Source: Terebella lapidaria
Taxonomy: Eukaryota; Annelida; Polychaeta; Terebellida; Terebellidae
Assembly (NCBI GenBank): GCA_949152475.1
Contig: OX424568.1
Coordinates: 22,357,667 to 22,421,666 of the forward strand
Length of the DNA: 64,000 nucleotides
Direction of reading: 5' to 3'
Positions 35,885-48,443 of the stretch are shown one piece after another. The position numbers were made by a program, and so were the translations under genes. Every line of letters starts with the position of its first letter. The first letter of the stretch is position 1. The notes below the pieces were generated by a model, which saw only the letters and a list, made by a program, of their open reading frames with translations, searched no databases and had not been told where the DNA came from.

Positions 35885-36475
35885 TTGTTACACAACAACG
35901 AAGTTTCAGGGTCATGGTTCATTCCTCAGCTGCACAACTCTCACGCACACATTCGCTGCTTCCCATACTCTCACTGCTAGCTGGTGAATCTCTCGTACTC
36001 TTGTAGTGTAGGAACTCTAGATTTTTAGGCGAGTCTCTAGGACTCCCATAGCAAGTATCTCTCTATGGACTCCAATCTACGGACTCTCTGATCTCTACCT
36101 CACTACTCTCTGATCTTCGGTCTCTGATCTCTCTGATCTCCCTAAACTGTCAAATGTTGGGGGTTCTTATATCGGGACTTCTCCCGTCTGCCAGCCACTG
36201 TGTGAGCCCCTGAACAGGCGGCCCCATCACTAATTGGATGGCATGTTAAAGTCCCCTTAATTGTGATTCGTCCATCGTGACTGCGTGGGCGGTCACATGG
36301 CGAATGTGGACTGTCTTAGGCATTGGGCCTTGGCAGGGTGCTGTGTAAGTGTACTCTACCGGTGGCCACCGTGCTGATGCCTCTGTCTCGCATCAGTGAC
36401 CACCCCCTAACCAGTCAGTGACCCCTTGCCGGGACAGGCTATGTTTACTTTATCATGACTAACTTGGGACATAAA
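35885..36475 (-). mobile_element. Possible solo LTR (copy B)
   Basis: Copy B equivalent of 1,202-1,808, with the same GTGTAACA minus-strand end. It is slightly shorter in the CTCTCTGATCT tract. Confidence 0.3.
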
Positions 36476-36497
36476 ATTTGTAATAGATTACTTTGTT

Positions 36498-36790
36498 CTT
36501 TTCTTAGGGGAGAATATTGGTTTGCTGTCAAATATAAATCCTACTATCATATGCTAATTATTTTGATTATTAGTGAAGTATTAAAGTTATGTTTAACCCC
36601 CAAATTGGAAAGCTATGACTAATAATAGATTTAAGGTTAACGCTTCGATGAGACTTGTCCCTAATGTTACAGATATTATTAATTTACCAATATAATCATA
36701 TTCATAAAAGCTGGGTTTCTACAGTGTGATCTTGATCCCCCCACTAGACACCACCCCTAAATCATATGCAGGTTTATAAAATAGTTAATT
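36498..36790. other. 293-bp block present only in copy B
   Basis: Copy A joins ACTTTGTT directly to AGTAGCCTATT (1,834/1,835). The block has no inverted termini or target duplication and only TT microhomology at its ends, so a deletion in copy A is the simpler reading. Confidence 0.7.
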
Positions 36791-38932
36791 AGTAGCCTAT
36801 TATTTACAGTAGCCTATTAGTAGCCTACTTCGTATATTACCCCCGACATAACCTCTACATGCTCCCCCTTCCCCGGGCCCCAGCAAGCTAGCCCTGCCCC
36901 CGGCTCGTTCATGATTCATAATGACAGAATTTTTTTTCTATTTTCTCTTAATTTTGTAGAATGGACCTTCAACTACTCCACATGCTTGAGGATGAGCACG
37001 ATTCTGACGAAATTCTAAATATAAGTCAAACGAAACAGTCTTGTTGTTGAGAAAATTGTTTCCAACTGTATGAAGTACCATGTTCGGAGGCGCTGCTACC
37101 CGTGAAGTATGCCTTCATTCAGTCCTATCAATTGACATATTATACATAATAATTCTGTGATATCACATAATGAAACCGATGGAAATATCAGGCACGAGAA
37201 CGCTTGATTGTGTCCTCCTCCTACAATAAAATGTAACCTTTATTTTTTGCGCACGAAGCGCACCTGCAGCATTATTGCAACAAGCCTGTTTTTGTGACAG
37301 TGATTTCGTTCGCATTTAGTCGCTTGCCTGAATCATATACGAACATTTTTTGTGAATGATGGAATGGGCAATATGTCCATTTACTCATCAAGGGGCAAAT
37401 CTCAAACATTGAACCCTCTGTCGGTCATCACATGATCAACCGGTTGAAAGAGCTACAGGACGCCAGAGTAATAATTTTATCGATTTTGCATGACACTGAG
37501 TGGACTGTGAGAACGGATAACAGACAGTTTGTTCGTTCGGAACACTTTGTAGTTGAGTATTGATTCCATGTTCGTCCCAGCAAGTCACCATCTGATTTCT
37601 TACCGTCCCATAGATTAGACGCAAAAGAGTAAGCAGATATTGGAAATGAGGCCCAACAGTACCTAATACGTAGTGTGTTGTTTATATGGAGCTATACGTC
37701 ACAGACTAAGGTGAAAGTTCCTGGGTCGGTGCACGAGAAATTCAGAACAGTCTATTATGACACGAGTTCTGGGGAAATGCTTCCTAACTGATGCAGGCAT
37801 GTTTTTTTATGTTTTCCATTGACGGTCGTTGAATCATGGGCGAGAAGAAAATGTCCATCAGAGATATTCAGCTGACGAGGACCTGATGACATGATACCAA
37901 TAATGTGAATCATATACAGACATAATCTTCGAAAGGAAATGAATAAATAATAAAAAACAAATAAAATAAAATAAATACAAAAATAATTCATGCCATGAGA
38001 ACACTCATGTTCGGAAAACTACGAACATTTGTCCCAGCAGAAAAGTTATGACGTCTAGCATCATTGCGATGAGTGACAACGGCCTACTGGGTCCATGCTT
38101 GTTTCTAGACAAGGAGGTCTCATAACTCTTTGGACGACTGCTTTCCGTTCCAACCCAGTATTTCATCTTCTCAGCAAAGGGAAGTAGTATGTGGAAAAGG
38201 CCTTGCAATATGGTGACACTGTGCAGACCTGTATACCTCCTGACTGAGTTTGTCATCTGTGGTGACAATCTCGACAGAAGATTCATGGATAGGTGGGAAA
38301 TCCTTCACTTTTCTTAATGAAATAAAATATATACTATTTTATTACATATAATCACAGGGCACAGCAGTTATCGTGATTCCAGGGGCATTTTATGCTTCTG
38401 AGGGCAGATCCCGTGATTTGGGGGCGAAGTTACGTGATTCTTGGCGAAAAATCATGTCCACACAGATGGGCATGCCTGAATATTGAGCAAGAATGATACT
38501 ACAAGAGTTAAAACAATTATTATTCGAATAATTGGCGCAATTGTTGTAGAGTGCACAGAAAGGGAGATCCTCTGCAGGTTGTTTCCTATATTCGCATAGA
38601 AAGCAACACCAATTCCTGGTAGACTATCGAGGCAACAATGAATACCCAGAAATTATACATTTCGAAGTATTTGGGTGCATTCGAAGGGATTTTAGATGAC
38701 AAAGCATCACTGTTTCCTTTGGTGATGATATTATGGTTAGGAAATGCCCTGGTTTCACGTAAATTGGATTGTTCTGGGAAAATAGATTTCAGAGTCAGAC
38801 AACCATGCTTCTGTGGGCAGAATATTTCTTCACAAAACATATTATATTTCCCATAACGTTTCCATGGGTATTCTTAAAAAACGTTTATTTGTTTTGCTTC
38901 TAATTCGGCAGTGGTTGTTGCAGAATCCCAAT

Positions 38933-39159
38933 GGGGTTCCTGTTTGCCACCAGGATCGCCACCATGTAATTCGAGTATAGATAAACCATAGAAACAGTCT
39001 ACTTTGCCAAATACATACAAAAACGTAATAATGTTACATTCAATTTTTGTCATGTTTGTTTTTGCATAATACAGACAATGGACATGACGTTTTTTGTACT
39101 TCTTGGGCATAATAGACTGTTTTAAAGCCCCAAAAGCACATGGCATCTGCAGGTACCCC
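38933..39159. mobile_element. 227-bp MITE with AT target duplication (copy B only)
   Basis: Left end GGGGTTCCTGTTTGCCA and inverted right end GGGGTACCTGCAGATGCCA form an imperfect TIR of about 18 bp. AT at 38,931-38,932 and 39,160-39,161. Copy A has CCCAATTACAGG with a single AT (about 3,971-3,982). A 2 bp AT duplication is known for the ISL2EU group of the Harbinger superfamily; this assignment is tentative. Confidence 0.78.
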
Positions 39160-40224
39160 ATTACAGGTTATATTATGTGTGACTGGTAACTGGTTGATAT
39201 GCCTGTGTTATCACCCATAAAGCCCACATTAATATTCATCGCCCAAAAAGGGTAAACGAACAATAAACCCTTGGGCCTGGCCGTTTTCCATTCTAAGAGC
39301 GTTAAAGAGTAAATTAACCCCGACTCAATGATTCTAAAGTCTCATTATGTAATATCTCTAAAAAGGACTGCAGCCATTGGTTTTGAATTTAAAGGAGATT
39401 AATAACATGGCATTGCTGTGAAACGCCTTTCCGTAATCTGAGACGGCCAACAGCGGTTTCTAATCAAGTACAGAAATCAAGGTGGGAAACGTAAATTAAA
39501 AATAACCAATCACATGCGCGTATTTGATCGATCGATATGCGGATGAGCCCTGGCGCCACTCAGCTAAGCAGACTGCGACACCAACGGAAAATCGTTGACA
39601 TGGAAAACAAACCGGGTTTGTTGATCATTTTCTTTGAAGATTGGAAGAAACCAACACGTTAGGATGCCATGTTATATTCGGGATAAAACTGTGTTTGGTG
39701 CCAAACATAGCTTCATCCCTTGAATATAATCGTTTTGAATACCAAATGTGGTCGTTTTGTATTTAAGGATTAACGATAAATAAATTCTTTGTTGAATAAA
39801 ATAAAGCTGTAACGTATTTAGTAACAATCTGTTCATGAATAAAGGTGTGTTTTCAACGAAAGCAATTCTTCACCATGCAATTCATGTGAATAAAATAAAA
39901 TGCCAGTTTAAAATGAGTGGACTAAAATATGTTTACCAGATTTTGATGATGACAATAACGAACCTAAAATACATTTTCGGAATAAAAACAAAGTCCCACC
40001 AAATCTTCAACATGACAATCAAGGTGTTGGGCAGGAAAACTGTTACTATTTCCCTCGCGAGGAAAACGTTTCCCCTGTGAGGAAAAACTATTTCCCACGT
40101 GATGAAAACGTACCATTTCCTCAATTCTCCCCGTTGTAGAACGTACTCATATCATTTCGCGTATGACATGGCGACTCATACGGTTTCTGTTACAGGCCCC
40201 CTGTATGTTTACCTTTTATGGAAG

Positions 40225-40560
40225 GTCTGACGAGAGAACAATTGTGACGGATGGGCTCTCTTGGTGTCCTACTGGACATCTCAGCGCAAGGTGTAACTTT
40301 TGGGAGAAGTCTTGTTCGAGGGTTGGGATTAGGCCCGAGGAAGTCCAGGCGTCGTCTCGCCACCTTCAGAGGTTGCTCCGTGGCAGATATCTGAACATTA
40401 ATATCATTGGCATTTGTCACAATACTAGTGGGCCTATCGATAAGAGTTGTCCAAACGTTGGAGCTTATTATGCTATAGAAGCAGTTAGTCCATATTAGAT
40501 TATTGTTTTAAACATTTGAAGTGGACAAGGTTATACCTCGATGTTTTTCTTGATTTTCTT
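40225..40560. repeat. Internal module, first instance (copy B)
   Basis: Counterpart of 6,180-6,560. The preceding junction GTAGAACGTACTCAT (40,135-40,149) is the empty site for the GTAAGT insertion in copy A. Confidence 0.6.
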
Positions 40561-40779
40561 TATGTCTTGAATCGATTGCTTATATTACACTATACAGAAA
40601 AAATGTATATCATATAATTTATAATATAAGTTAAAATAAAGGATATGGATATGGCAGAAAAGAGTGATATTAAGAAGATCATGAAATAGTTTTAAAGAGC
40701 ATTAAATGGAATCATCACTTTAAGTATTTGAAATATATGTTAAATTTCTAATTTAGTTCCGCCGGGAGGATGCCAAGTA

Positions 40780-41225
40780 CCTTATTGCGTCGGCAATTTT
40801 GTTCATTGCCTTACCAGCTTCCCGAGCGGCCTTTCCTGCCACATCAAGCTGCCTCATCAGCAACTCCCTGTTCTCGCTCTTCGACTTGGACACGTGCCTC
40901 ACAGCACCGCGCGACTAGATCGACAGTACTGCGTTGTGATGTCGGTCCTCTCGTTCGGGACCGCTTGGCGATGGGGCCAGCGAATGAAGTGGATGCCGAA
41001 CCAATTTTGGGAACATCCACTTCATCTTCCGGCCCTGTCTCCAAGGGCGCAGAAGAACTTGAAGGTCCTGGTGCGGCAGCCTGCTGTCTTTCTTGAGTGG
41101 CAAAGGTCACACTTGGAACGATGTTTGGCTGATCAAGAAAGATGATGTCCATTACCTCCATGAACGCGAAATCTTTCCTTCTTGCTCCGCTATTTTGATT
41201 ATTGTTTTTGGCCTCTGTATCTGTT
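40780..41225 (-). pseudogene. MYB/SANT-like accessory protein, 3' exon (copy B)
   Basis: Same exon as 6,790-7,225. Copy B lacks the 8-nt insertion and so keeps the natural end (KAMNKIADAIRYLASSRRN then stop). It has lost 5 nt at about 40,875, which puts the helical tail out of frame with the upstream part. Each copy is broken at a different place. Confidence 0.62.
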
Positions 41226-41398
41226 GAGAAACACAATGATATGTATTCTTTGTTATGAAATTACATAGTCATTTATATTGGAACAAGCACTTTATGCTGC
41301 ATTTGGTATTATTCATTAAATAGACGCCAAGGTTTAAAGATGTATTGGAGGCAGTTCGGTGGCATGAATAGAAATACCAATATACCATATACATATTA

Positions 41399-43427
41399 GA
41401 CTTTTTTCGTGTCGGGGTTATTTCGAGGGTGTTTCGGGGGTACTTCGGGGTGAAGTACCGCGGTCAAGTGAGTAGGGGTTTTTGCGCATTGAAGCGTGGC
41501 GAATATTACTCAGATTCATTAATCAGCGCCTGTTAGGCCACACAAAATAGAACCGAACTCTAGCAGAGGTATGCTATACTGAATTTTCTTTTATCTCTAA
41601 TCAGGATTAAAAGGGTGTCAGACGGATTAAATGAGATGTTTCCCGTTGTCGCGCAGTGTTCATGGGAATCCTACTAAAGTCGGCCCAAATACCGTACGTT
41701 ATTCCTTAATACTACTCGTCCAATGAAAACATACCATTTAATCCGTCTCGCACCTTTTCAATCCTTATTGAACATAGAGGAAGGCGCAGGATTTGATACT
41801 TGGGCGCATGTAGCGCAGCTTACTTTTTCTTCTAAATTCAATGAAAATTAAAAATGTGCCAGATTGATTAAATATGGTATACATCAAATGGGTGAGTAGT
41901 ATTAACAGATTGGGCCCAACAGGCTTAGACAACCCTGAACATATCACCTTTTGTAAATTTTATTGCTAAAATATGATATATTTCACCTAAGGTATCTGTT
42001 ATTTGCTCTTTCAGTCACTCTCATCTTTTTATGCACAAATAACATCAGACATTCAGAAATCGTGCAACATCAGAATACTTCATTAATATTGGGCGAAACA
42101 CGCTAAATTAATTTGCAGGGGAAAAATAATGGAGTGCGAAAATTAACATGACAATGGTGAAATATGGTTGGTGATTGTATATTGGTCAACATCAGTTCCA
42201 TTGCAACCAGTTACTTTCATGTGTTTCACCAATGTAACACGAGTTGGTGACATATGTATTTAAGTTTGTTGGTATAATTTGTCGATTTCACCAGAATAAA
42301 CCTTCTGGTGTGATTTTGAGATACTTGTCTATAAAGTAAAGACAGGGGATTCACTATTATAGACCGCCCGTCATAAACACATTTCTTACGACATTTCTAT
42401 TTTCATGATTGTACGACTCTCGTGTTTCTCAGTCTTAGACTTTCGGATCCATTGTATAGCTGGGTTCTGTTATAATGGGTGAATTGTAACAAAATGCCAC
42501 AGGCATCCTCCTTAGGTAATATCGTCAGTGTTTGGCTAGTAAGCAATCGGCCAGTTTCATGATTTGTGTGTGAAAAGTGTAACCTGGAGCAAAATCAATG
42601 ACACTGCGGTCATTAAAGTTATGTGTCTGTGGTTTTAACAGGGCTATCATTAGGCCTATAGGTTTATCACTCATCGAATTTGACCGTTCATGACACTGAT
42701 TTTGTAAGTATCATTCATGAATCACTCCTAAAATATGGATTTGTCTATATCGATATCCATTCGTCAGTAGGCCTATACATATGTAACGTGAGACCAAAGA
42801 AATCAGTGATCCCCAAAAGTCCCCCCGCCCCTAAAAAAGGATCAAAAACACGCTGACCGGCGCTTTTTAATTCGAATGACATTTACTGCTCTGATATACA
42901 ACATTTATCGTAGGAATAGCATATAGCTGTCTGTACTTCCAATGAAACATTATGTGAATATAAAACAGACTACTCCTCCCGACGTGTATAGAACATGATT
43001 CGTTTCATATATAAATATAAACATGCTTTCGCATATCAAATTCTTCTAATTTGAATCCGAATTATAACAAACGACTCAAATCTCGACGGTGACACACTAC
43101 ACGTTCTTGCCAAAAACATGTGTGAGGTGAACACTGGACCATTGAGCTACTGAGACCCGATGAAACAAAAATCCTTGCATAAGTCACACACGGAGATTGT
43201 AATACAATGAACAGTAATAGTGGTAAATTAGTTAGACACTATAAACTGGTTTATAATTTTGTTTGGCCTCAATCTCTGTGGAGTGTCGACTGGAAATCGC
43301 TCTTGTGGGATTAGTTTGCTTTAAGCTGCACGCATCACTGAATAAACCCCTGGGTGACGAGAAGAGGCGATTATTGCGGTACTTCACCCCGAAACACCCT
43401 CGAAATAACCCCGACACGAAAAAAGTC
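41399..43427. mobile_element. 2,029-bp TIR transposon, 5-bp target duplication (copy B only)
   Basis: Ends begin GACTTTTTTCGTGTCGGGG and match as inverted repeats for 41 bp, then again (TGAAGTACCGC) after an 11-nt insertion in the left arm. TATTA lies at 41,394-41,398 and 43,428-43,432; copy A has one TATTA (7,400-7,404). The left arm also holds the small palindrome GGTACTTC/GAAGTACC. No transposase-like ORF in 2 kb, so non-autonomous. The superfamily is not determined. Confidence 0.88.
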
Positions 43428-43616
43428 TATTAAGTCATTTTGGCGGAACGACACAACATTTCCTAGAACGACGAAAACTGGAAATGCTGACCCAGCAGAA
43501 AAAAAATAGAAGCAGATTTTACCGTTAGGATATCTATAAATTGCAAAAATATTACTAAGTAAGTTGATGAGAAAAAAGAAATGGCACTCACTTCTTGATA
43601 AGGTAGAAAAACTTAC

Positions 43617-43763
43617 TGTTCGCTTGACCTGGGGTTCTTTAAATGGCCTTTCCCAGTTCAGCAAAGAGCTTAGTTTTGGAACTGGTCTTTTTCGCCTTGT
43701 CTTTTCTAGCCTTGAATTTCCGTGGCATATCCCTTATTTGGACATCAGTCCGTAAGGATCGAT
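43617..43763 (-). other. Exon-like 147 bp block, copy B
   Basis: Counterpart of 7,588-7,734 with the same borders (ACATTTTCAG and A|GTAAGTTT), the same open frame DMPRKFKARKDKAKK and the same stop. Confidence 0.35.
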
Positions 43764-44944
43764 CTGAAAATGTTAATATATATGAAATAATAATACACGT
43801 ACAATTAAATTTTGGGGGATAAAATTATTCCTAATCAATTTCATAAGCATTCCATCATTCTAAACACGTATTTTTGTTTCAACAAGTAATGTTGATGTAA
43901 CACGTATTAGTAACGAATAGGTTATTGAATTAATTTGAAAACATTAAGACTAATACCGATGTAATTTATAGTACAAATTCGAAAACTAAATCGGTGATCT
44001 ATATTTTTCATTTCACTATTTCAAAGCAACATATTACGTCACACACAAAATATTCAGTTTAAAACCCTGATAAAAACAGACAATATTCACTGTATCCTGA
44101 TGTATGATATAGTGAATGCGTTTCCTTACTACCTCGCAGACAAAATGGTGTAAAAATGTTTTTTCTGCTCCAGGTAGACCTGGTACGCCCTCCCGGGCCT
44201 CCTAACACAAAATTCTGGACCCGCTCCTGGAAAGGTACTGATTGCCAATACTTCTGCCCAGTTTTCTCGTCAAGAGTTATTCGCCTAATACTGAACTAAC
44301 TTGTTTATTTCATCAATATGATTGTCAAGCTCGTGTCTCAAAATTGCTGATGACGATAGGCTGCTAATCGAAAAATGGTAACACCTAGTTTATGTAGGAT
44401 ATATAACAAATGACACCGTTTTGACTGCTTTGAATGTATTGAACACAATAAACAATTGAACACACGTATGTTTTGTACTTGCTTTGTGTGCTATATTCCC
44501 ATTGAATTGATATTACTAACATCATTGTTCTTGCCTAATCGTTGGCGTTAAATATGCTCCAATATCGAGATTTTTCAGGTATTTTGTGCAACGAAATCTA
44601 GTTTTGAAAATGGGTCAAAGTTTGAAACCTCTAGATACTCTTAATATTATGTATTGTTCATTGGTCCTACCCAGACACTATCGACAATTTATGTAGCCAT
44701 ATTCGTGATGCATTACTCAAACTTTCCGTCAAGAGGATAGCTAATGGGAGTTCTTCATTTCATAAGACCTGAAAAAAATCTGTGCCACCAACAGATCCAG
44801 GCCTTTGGTGACAAAATTTTACAGACACAAGTTGTTAGATATGAAACTTGATAGGAAACATAACTGAATAAAAATAGTTATGGTTCTAATCTAAAAAAAA
44901 ACACGAATCTGCTTGAAATCCCAGTCAGCACTGAAGTTCTTAAT

Positions 44945-45400
44945 GAAATCAGAGGAAACAGTCTTGTGGTTGAAAAACTGTTCCCAACAGTATAGTGTAC
45001 CACATTCGGAGGCACTGCTACGGCGGTGTGAAGTATTCACAGTCAAAAAAAGCTACAGTCACCAAATCCATGTCTGCCATGCAGCTAGATCTATTTTCAT
45101 GTTAATTTTGGGGAATTCATGACGGGTGCCACTAGTGGGGCAGGAAATGCTCACTCTTTCCGGAACACCTGATTTCACCTCCTAATTTTTGGAGGTTCAT
45201 GAGTTTCCCTGTCATTCTTGTTTTCTCTCACTTCGTATGCCTGATATGACTTTCTGTCCCCGGACTATGAGATTGGATAACGGACCCTGTTTTGTTTGCT
45301 CGGAATACTTGATACTGGGTATTGATTCCACGTCTATTCTTCCATCAATTGAAGTCCTATCAATTGAAATATTGTACATAATAATTTTGTGAATCACATA
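44945..45400 (+). repeat. Dispersed module, second instance (copy B)
   Basis: Counterpart of 8,920-9,310, with 13 more bases around GATTTCACCTCC at 45,170-45,185. Confidence 0.6.
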
Positions 45401-46024
45401 AAGAAATCGATAGAGATATCAGGCACAAGAACTTTTGATTGTGACCTCTTACAGTGAAATTCAACTTGTATTTTATTATTGCGTCCCAATCTCACCTGCA
45501 GCATTATCCCCTCGTTGTTGAAATGCTTTGGGACCGGGCAGCTTGATACTGGTTCTGTTGAAAAGGACTCCAGCTCGTCCAATGATGTTGATGGTTCCTG
45601 GCGTTTGATAATGGGTTCTCATTGATGACACCGAGAGTGAATAGTTAGCTCTTCTGTTTCATCTCTGGAGTGGGCTTGTTCCTTACGTGGTTCGAGGGGG
45701 GGGGGGGGGGGGGGCGTCCTGTGTCCATGTGACGCCCTAGCGAATGACGTTTCCCGCCGGGAGGACGTTCCGTACTTTCAGACAGTCACCTCAGGGAATC
45801 AGTGCTGAGGCAAACCTCCACTGCGTAACAGAAACGTAGTCCCTGAATAATCATCATGCAACTGAATTAGTTGCACAGACACAGGACATGGAAAAATATT
45901 AATGTTTACCATTATTTTTAAATGAAATTGTGTAGATTAATTTCTAACCGCTATGGACAGGGAATAGGTCTGATTCATTCAGGCAAAGGCTAGTGCCATT
46001 AGGGGGAATTGTTGTCTTCTTTTG

Positions 46025-46335
46025 TGACGGATGGGCTCTTTTGGTGTCCCAGTTGACGTTATCCCAGCGCAAGTTGCAACCTTTGAGATTAAGTCCTGTT
46101 TTGGGGGTTGGGATGAGGCCCGAGGAATTCCAGGCGTCGTCTCGCCACTTTCCGAGGTTGCTCCTTGGCAGACCTCTGAACATCAATATCGTTGGCATTT
46201 GTCACAATACTAGTGGGCCTATCAATGAGAGTTGTCCAAAAGTTGAGCCTATCATGCTGTATAAGCAGTTAGTACATATTAGATAATTGTTTTAAACATT
46301 TGGAGTGGACGAGGTTATACCTAGATGTTTTTCTT
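46025..46335. repeat. Internal module, second instance (copy B)
   Basis: Counterpart of 9,955-10,300, ending about 300 bp before the retrotransposon. Confidence 0.55.
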
Positions 46336-46633
46336 TATGTCTCAATTGAATTGCTCTCCAACCTCGTCTGCGATGTTGACAGCCGCACACACCCCTGTGA
46401 CATACCCGCGAAATTCAGGGAATGAAACTATTCCTGGGTGATGCATTGGCGCAACAGCTGAGTGACAAAAGTAGCACTCTACATAATGATGGACAGTGAA
46501 ACGCCTAACCTGACTTGACAATGGGCATCGGCTTCAACCTCAGTGACGTGTCTGAAAACAGTACATTCTATTGTTTATATTCTGCTGATAACTTGCATTA
46601 CTGCTTCAGTAGAGTATATGAATTTTCCTTCGA

Positions 46634-46685
46634 GTCTATACTAATAACAACAAACTCGTAGTAATTGCTATTAGGCAAGCTTTAT
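46634..46685 (-). repeat. B2 terminal repeat (52 bp)
   Basis: 3' end of the element (minus strand). The outermost base is G 46,634, or A 46,633 if the shared A is counted. The 182 bp between B2 and A2 (46,686-46,867) is unique and non-coding. Confidence 0.92.
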
Positions 46686-46867
46686 TATTGACCGTGAGCG
46701 AGAAACGATTGAATGGCAAGCATACGAAGCTGATTTTACTGATTATAGTAGTACAAGGGTAAAACTGGCCCAGGGTAAAAACCTAGAGATAAAAACCTTT
46801 GATAAGCCAAAATAGGAAAAAACTATAGGAAACCTGTTTCCCAGTACAAACCCTTAAACGAAATTTA

Positions 46868-47087
46868 ATGTTTGCTTTGCGAGAAAGCCGCCTAGAATGA
46901 CCATACATACACTCCAATTTGCCTCAACACTTTAAACTCCGCCCCTTTGGGCTACTCATGCACGACTACCGCCCTGTACACAGGTACAGTCACTCAACTG
47001 AGTACTGACCACTACGCCGTGGACACACCTTTAAACGCTACAGACAATAATTTCCCGCTAATCTTATAGAAACGCGGGAAATATTTA
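46868..47087 (-). repeat. A2 internal repeat (220 bp)
   Basis: Internal copy of A1. Together with B1 it provides the template for rebuilding both ends. Confidence 0.93.
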
Positions 47088-47139
47088 GTCTATACTAATA
47101 ACAACAAACTCGTAGTAATTGCTATTAGGCAAGCTTTAT
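47088..47139 (-). repeat. B1 internal repeat (52 bp)
   Basis: Identical to B2 (46,634-46,685). It abuts A2 with the junction ATATTT-A-GTCTATAC, exactly the sequence expected if the element's two ends were joined in a circle. Confidence 0.93.
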
Positions 47140-47193
47140 AGAATAAACGAAAGAAAGAGTACACAGTGAAGTAATCATACTTGATCTTAACTT

Positions 47194-47754
47194 CTAGATA
47201 CCTAGATTTTTAGTGACCTTCAACCTTGTGGAAACAGGATCTTTGACGTAACGATTAACAGCATCACTCCGCCACCTGCCGTGGCGCTTGAACAACCTTT
47301 CATCGATTCCGGCGTCAGCAGCCGCGGTAACTCCACTAGCACGCAAAGAGTGCAAACCGATGTCAAGCTCTTTGGGTACAACTTCATACAAACGAGATAG
47401 CAAGGTCTCCCGTACCCTGGTATAACTTAAACGCTTAATTTTACATCTAAAACCTACTTTTGACTTCGTTCTATACATGGCTCTGAACAAAAAATTCGAA
47501 TCTTTCATATCAATCTCAAACATATTAACATAACGCAACAAAGCATTGTATGGACAAGCAGTAGAACCTGTTTTTGCAATCACCACTTCATTACCATCTC
47601 TAAACTGGTCCGTTTTCGATTTTCTTATCTTGATCTTAACATAATCCAACTCAAAACTCACATCTGAGCACATGATACTGCAAAGTTCATCATATCGCAA
47701 GAAACCAGCATACGCAGTATAACAATCATTGCAAGATCTCTTACAACAGAACAT
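47194..47754 (-). pseudogene. Tyrosine recombinase, catalytic part
   Basis: The 186-codon frame has the whole active site: GFLRYDEL (Arg 20), KSKTDQ (candidate Lys 45/47), LHSLRAS (His 135, Arg 138), HGRW (His 158, Trp 161) and NRYVKD (Tyr 169). The first about 12 residues are out-of-frame noise; the natural sequence comes from the N-terminal part in the neighbouring frame. The enzyme would integrate the circular DNA intermediate, explaining the lack of target duplication. Confidence 0.88.
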
Positions 47755-48443
47755 TCTGAAGAGTTAACATACATTTCGAACAATAGTTTAATATGCTCTG
47801 GAGAAATAACATCTTTCTTACCACGTCCGATTGATGGACGCCGTTTACTGTAAGACAACAAATCCTTGACATGAGGATTATCCGTAGGGTCTACATATTT
47901 AAACAGATTATGAATCCACTTTATACTGTACACAAATGTGGTTACAACAGAATGAGACTTATTGGTGCTGATGAGATGAACAACGAAAAGAGCAACATGC
48001 TCTGGACTACATGGTAAGTAAGGTTTTCCGTGCTCTAACATAAAAACCTTAAACTTCTTAAAGTAACACTCGTATTTATGTGTAGTGCTGTTGCTGCGGG
48101 CACCTAGCAAAAACCCCGGCATCTTATGCGCCAATTCCTTGAAATAGACGTCATCCTCCAGTAAGCGAGCCCGCTCCGTCAAGGCTTCAGCCAAACCACT
48201 CACAACGCCTGCCAAGATCAAAAAGTAGCATGTTATTCTAAAATCTGAAATGACATGCCAACATTGCAAAATTAATACTTTCATTACTAAAAACGCCATT
48301 CTCGCCGAAACCTGGTTGAATGTTCGCATTTTTAGGGAAAACGTTTCTGTCACGAATATAGCCGTCAACCCACAGCAAAGGCCAAAATGGTGCAGATTTC
48401 CAGACTGGAACAACCAGGATACTGTTAGCTTTTTCTTTTTCAA
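47658..48443 (-). pseudogene. Tyrosine recombinase, N-terminal part
   Basis: Overlaps the end of the RT ORF in another frame, normal for these elements. The recombinase-like part starts around VVSGLAEALTERARLLEDD (about residue 88). It shows the SAM-like N-domain: LGARSNSTTHKYECYFKKF and SPEHVALFVVHLISTNKSHS. The last residues (SVVRDLAMIVIL) should lead into the catalytic domain, but the frame shifts near 47,715-47,735. Confidence 0.8.

Noticed and set aside
36498-36790. Copy-B-specific block as a transposon
   Set aside because: No inverted or direct terminal repeats and only TT microhomology. Deletion in copy A is simpler.
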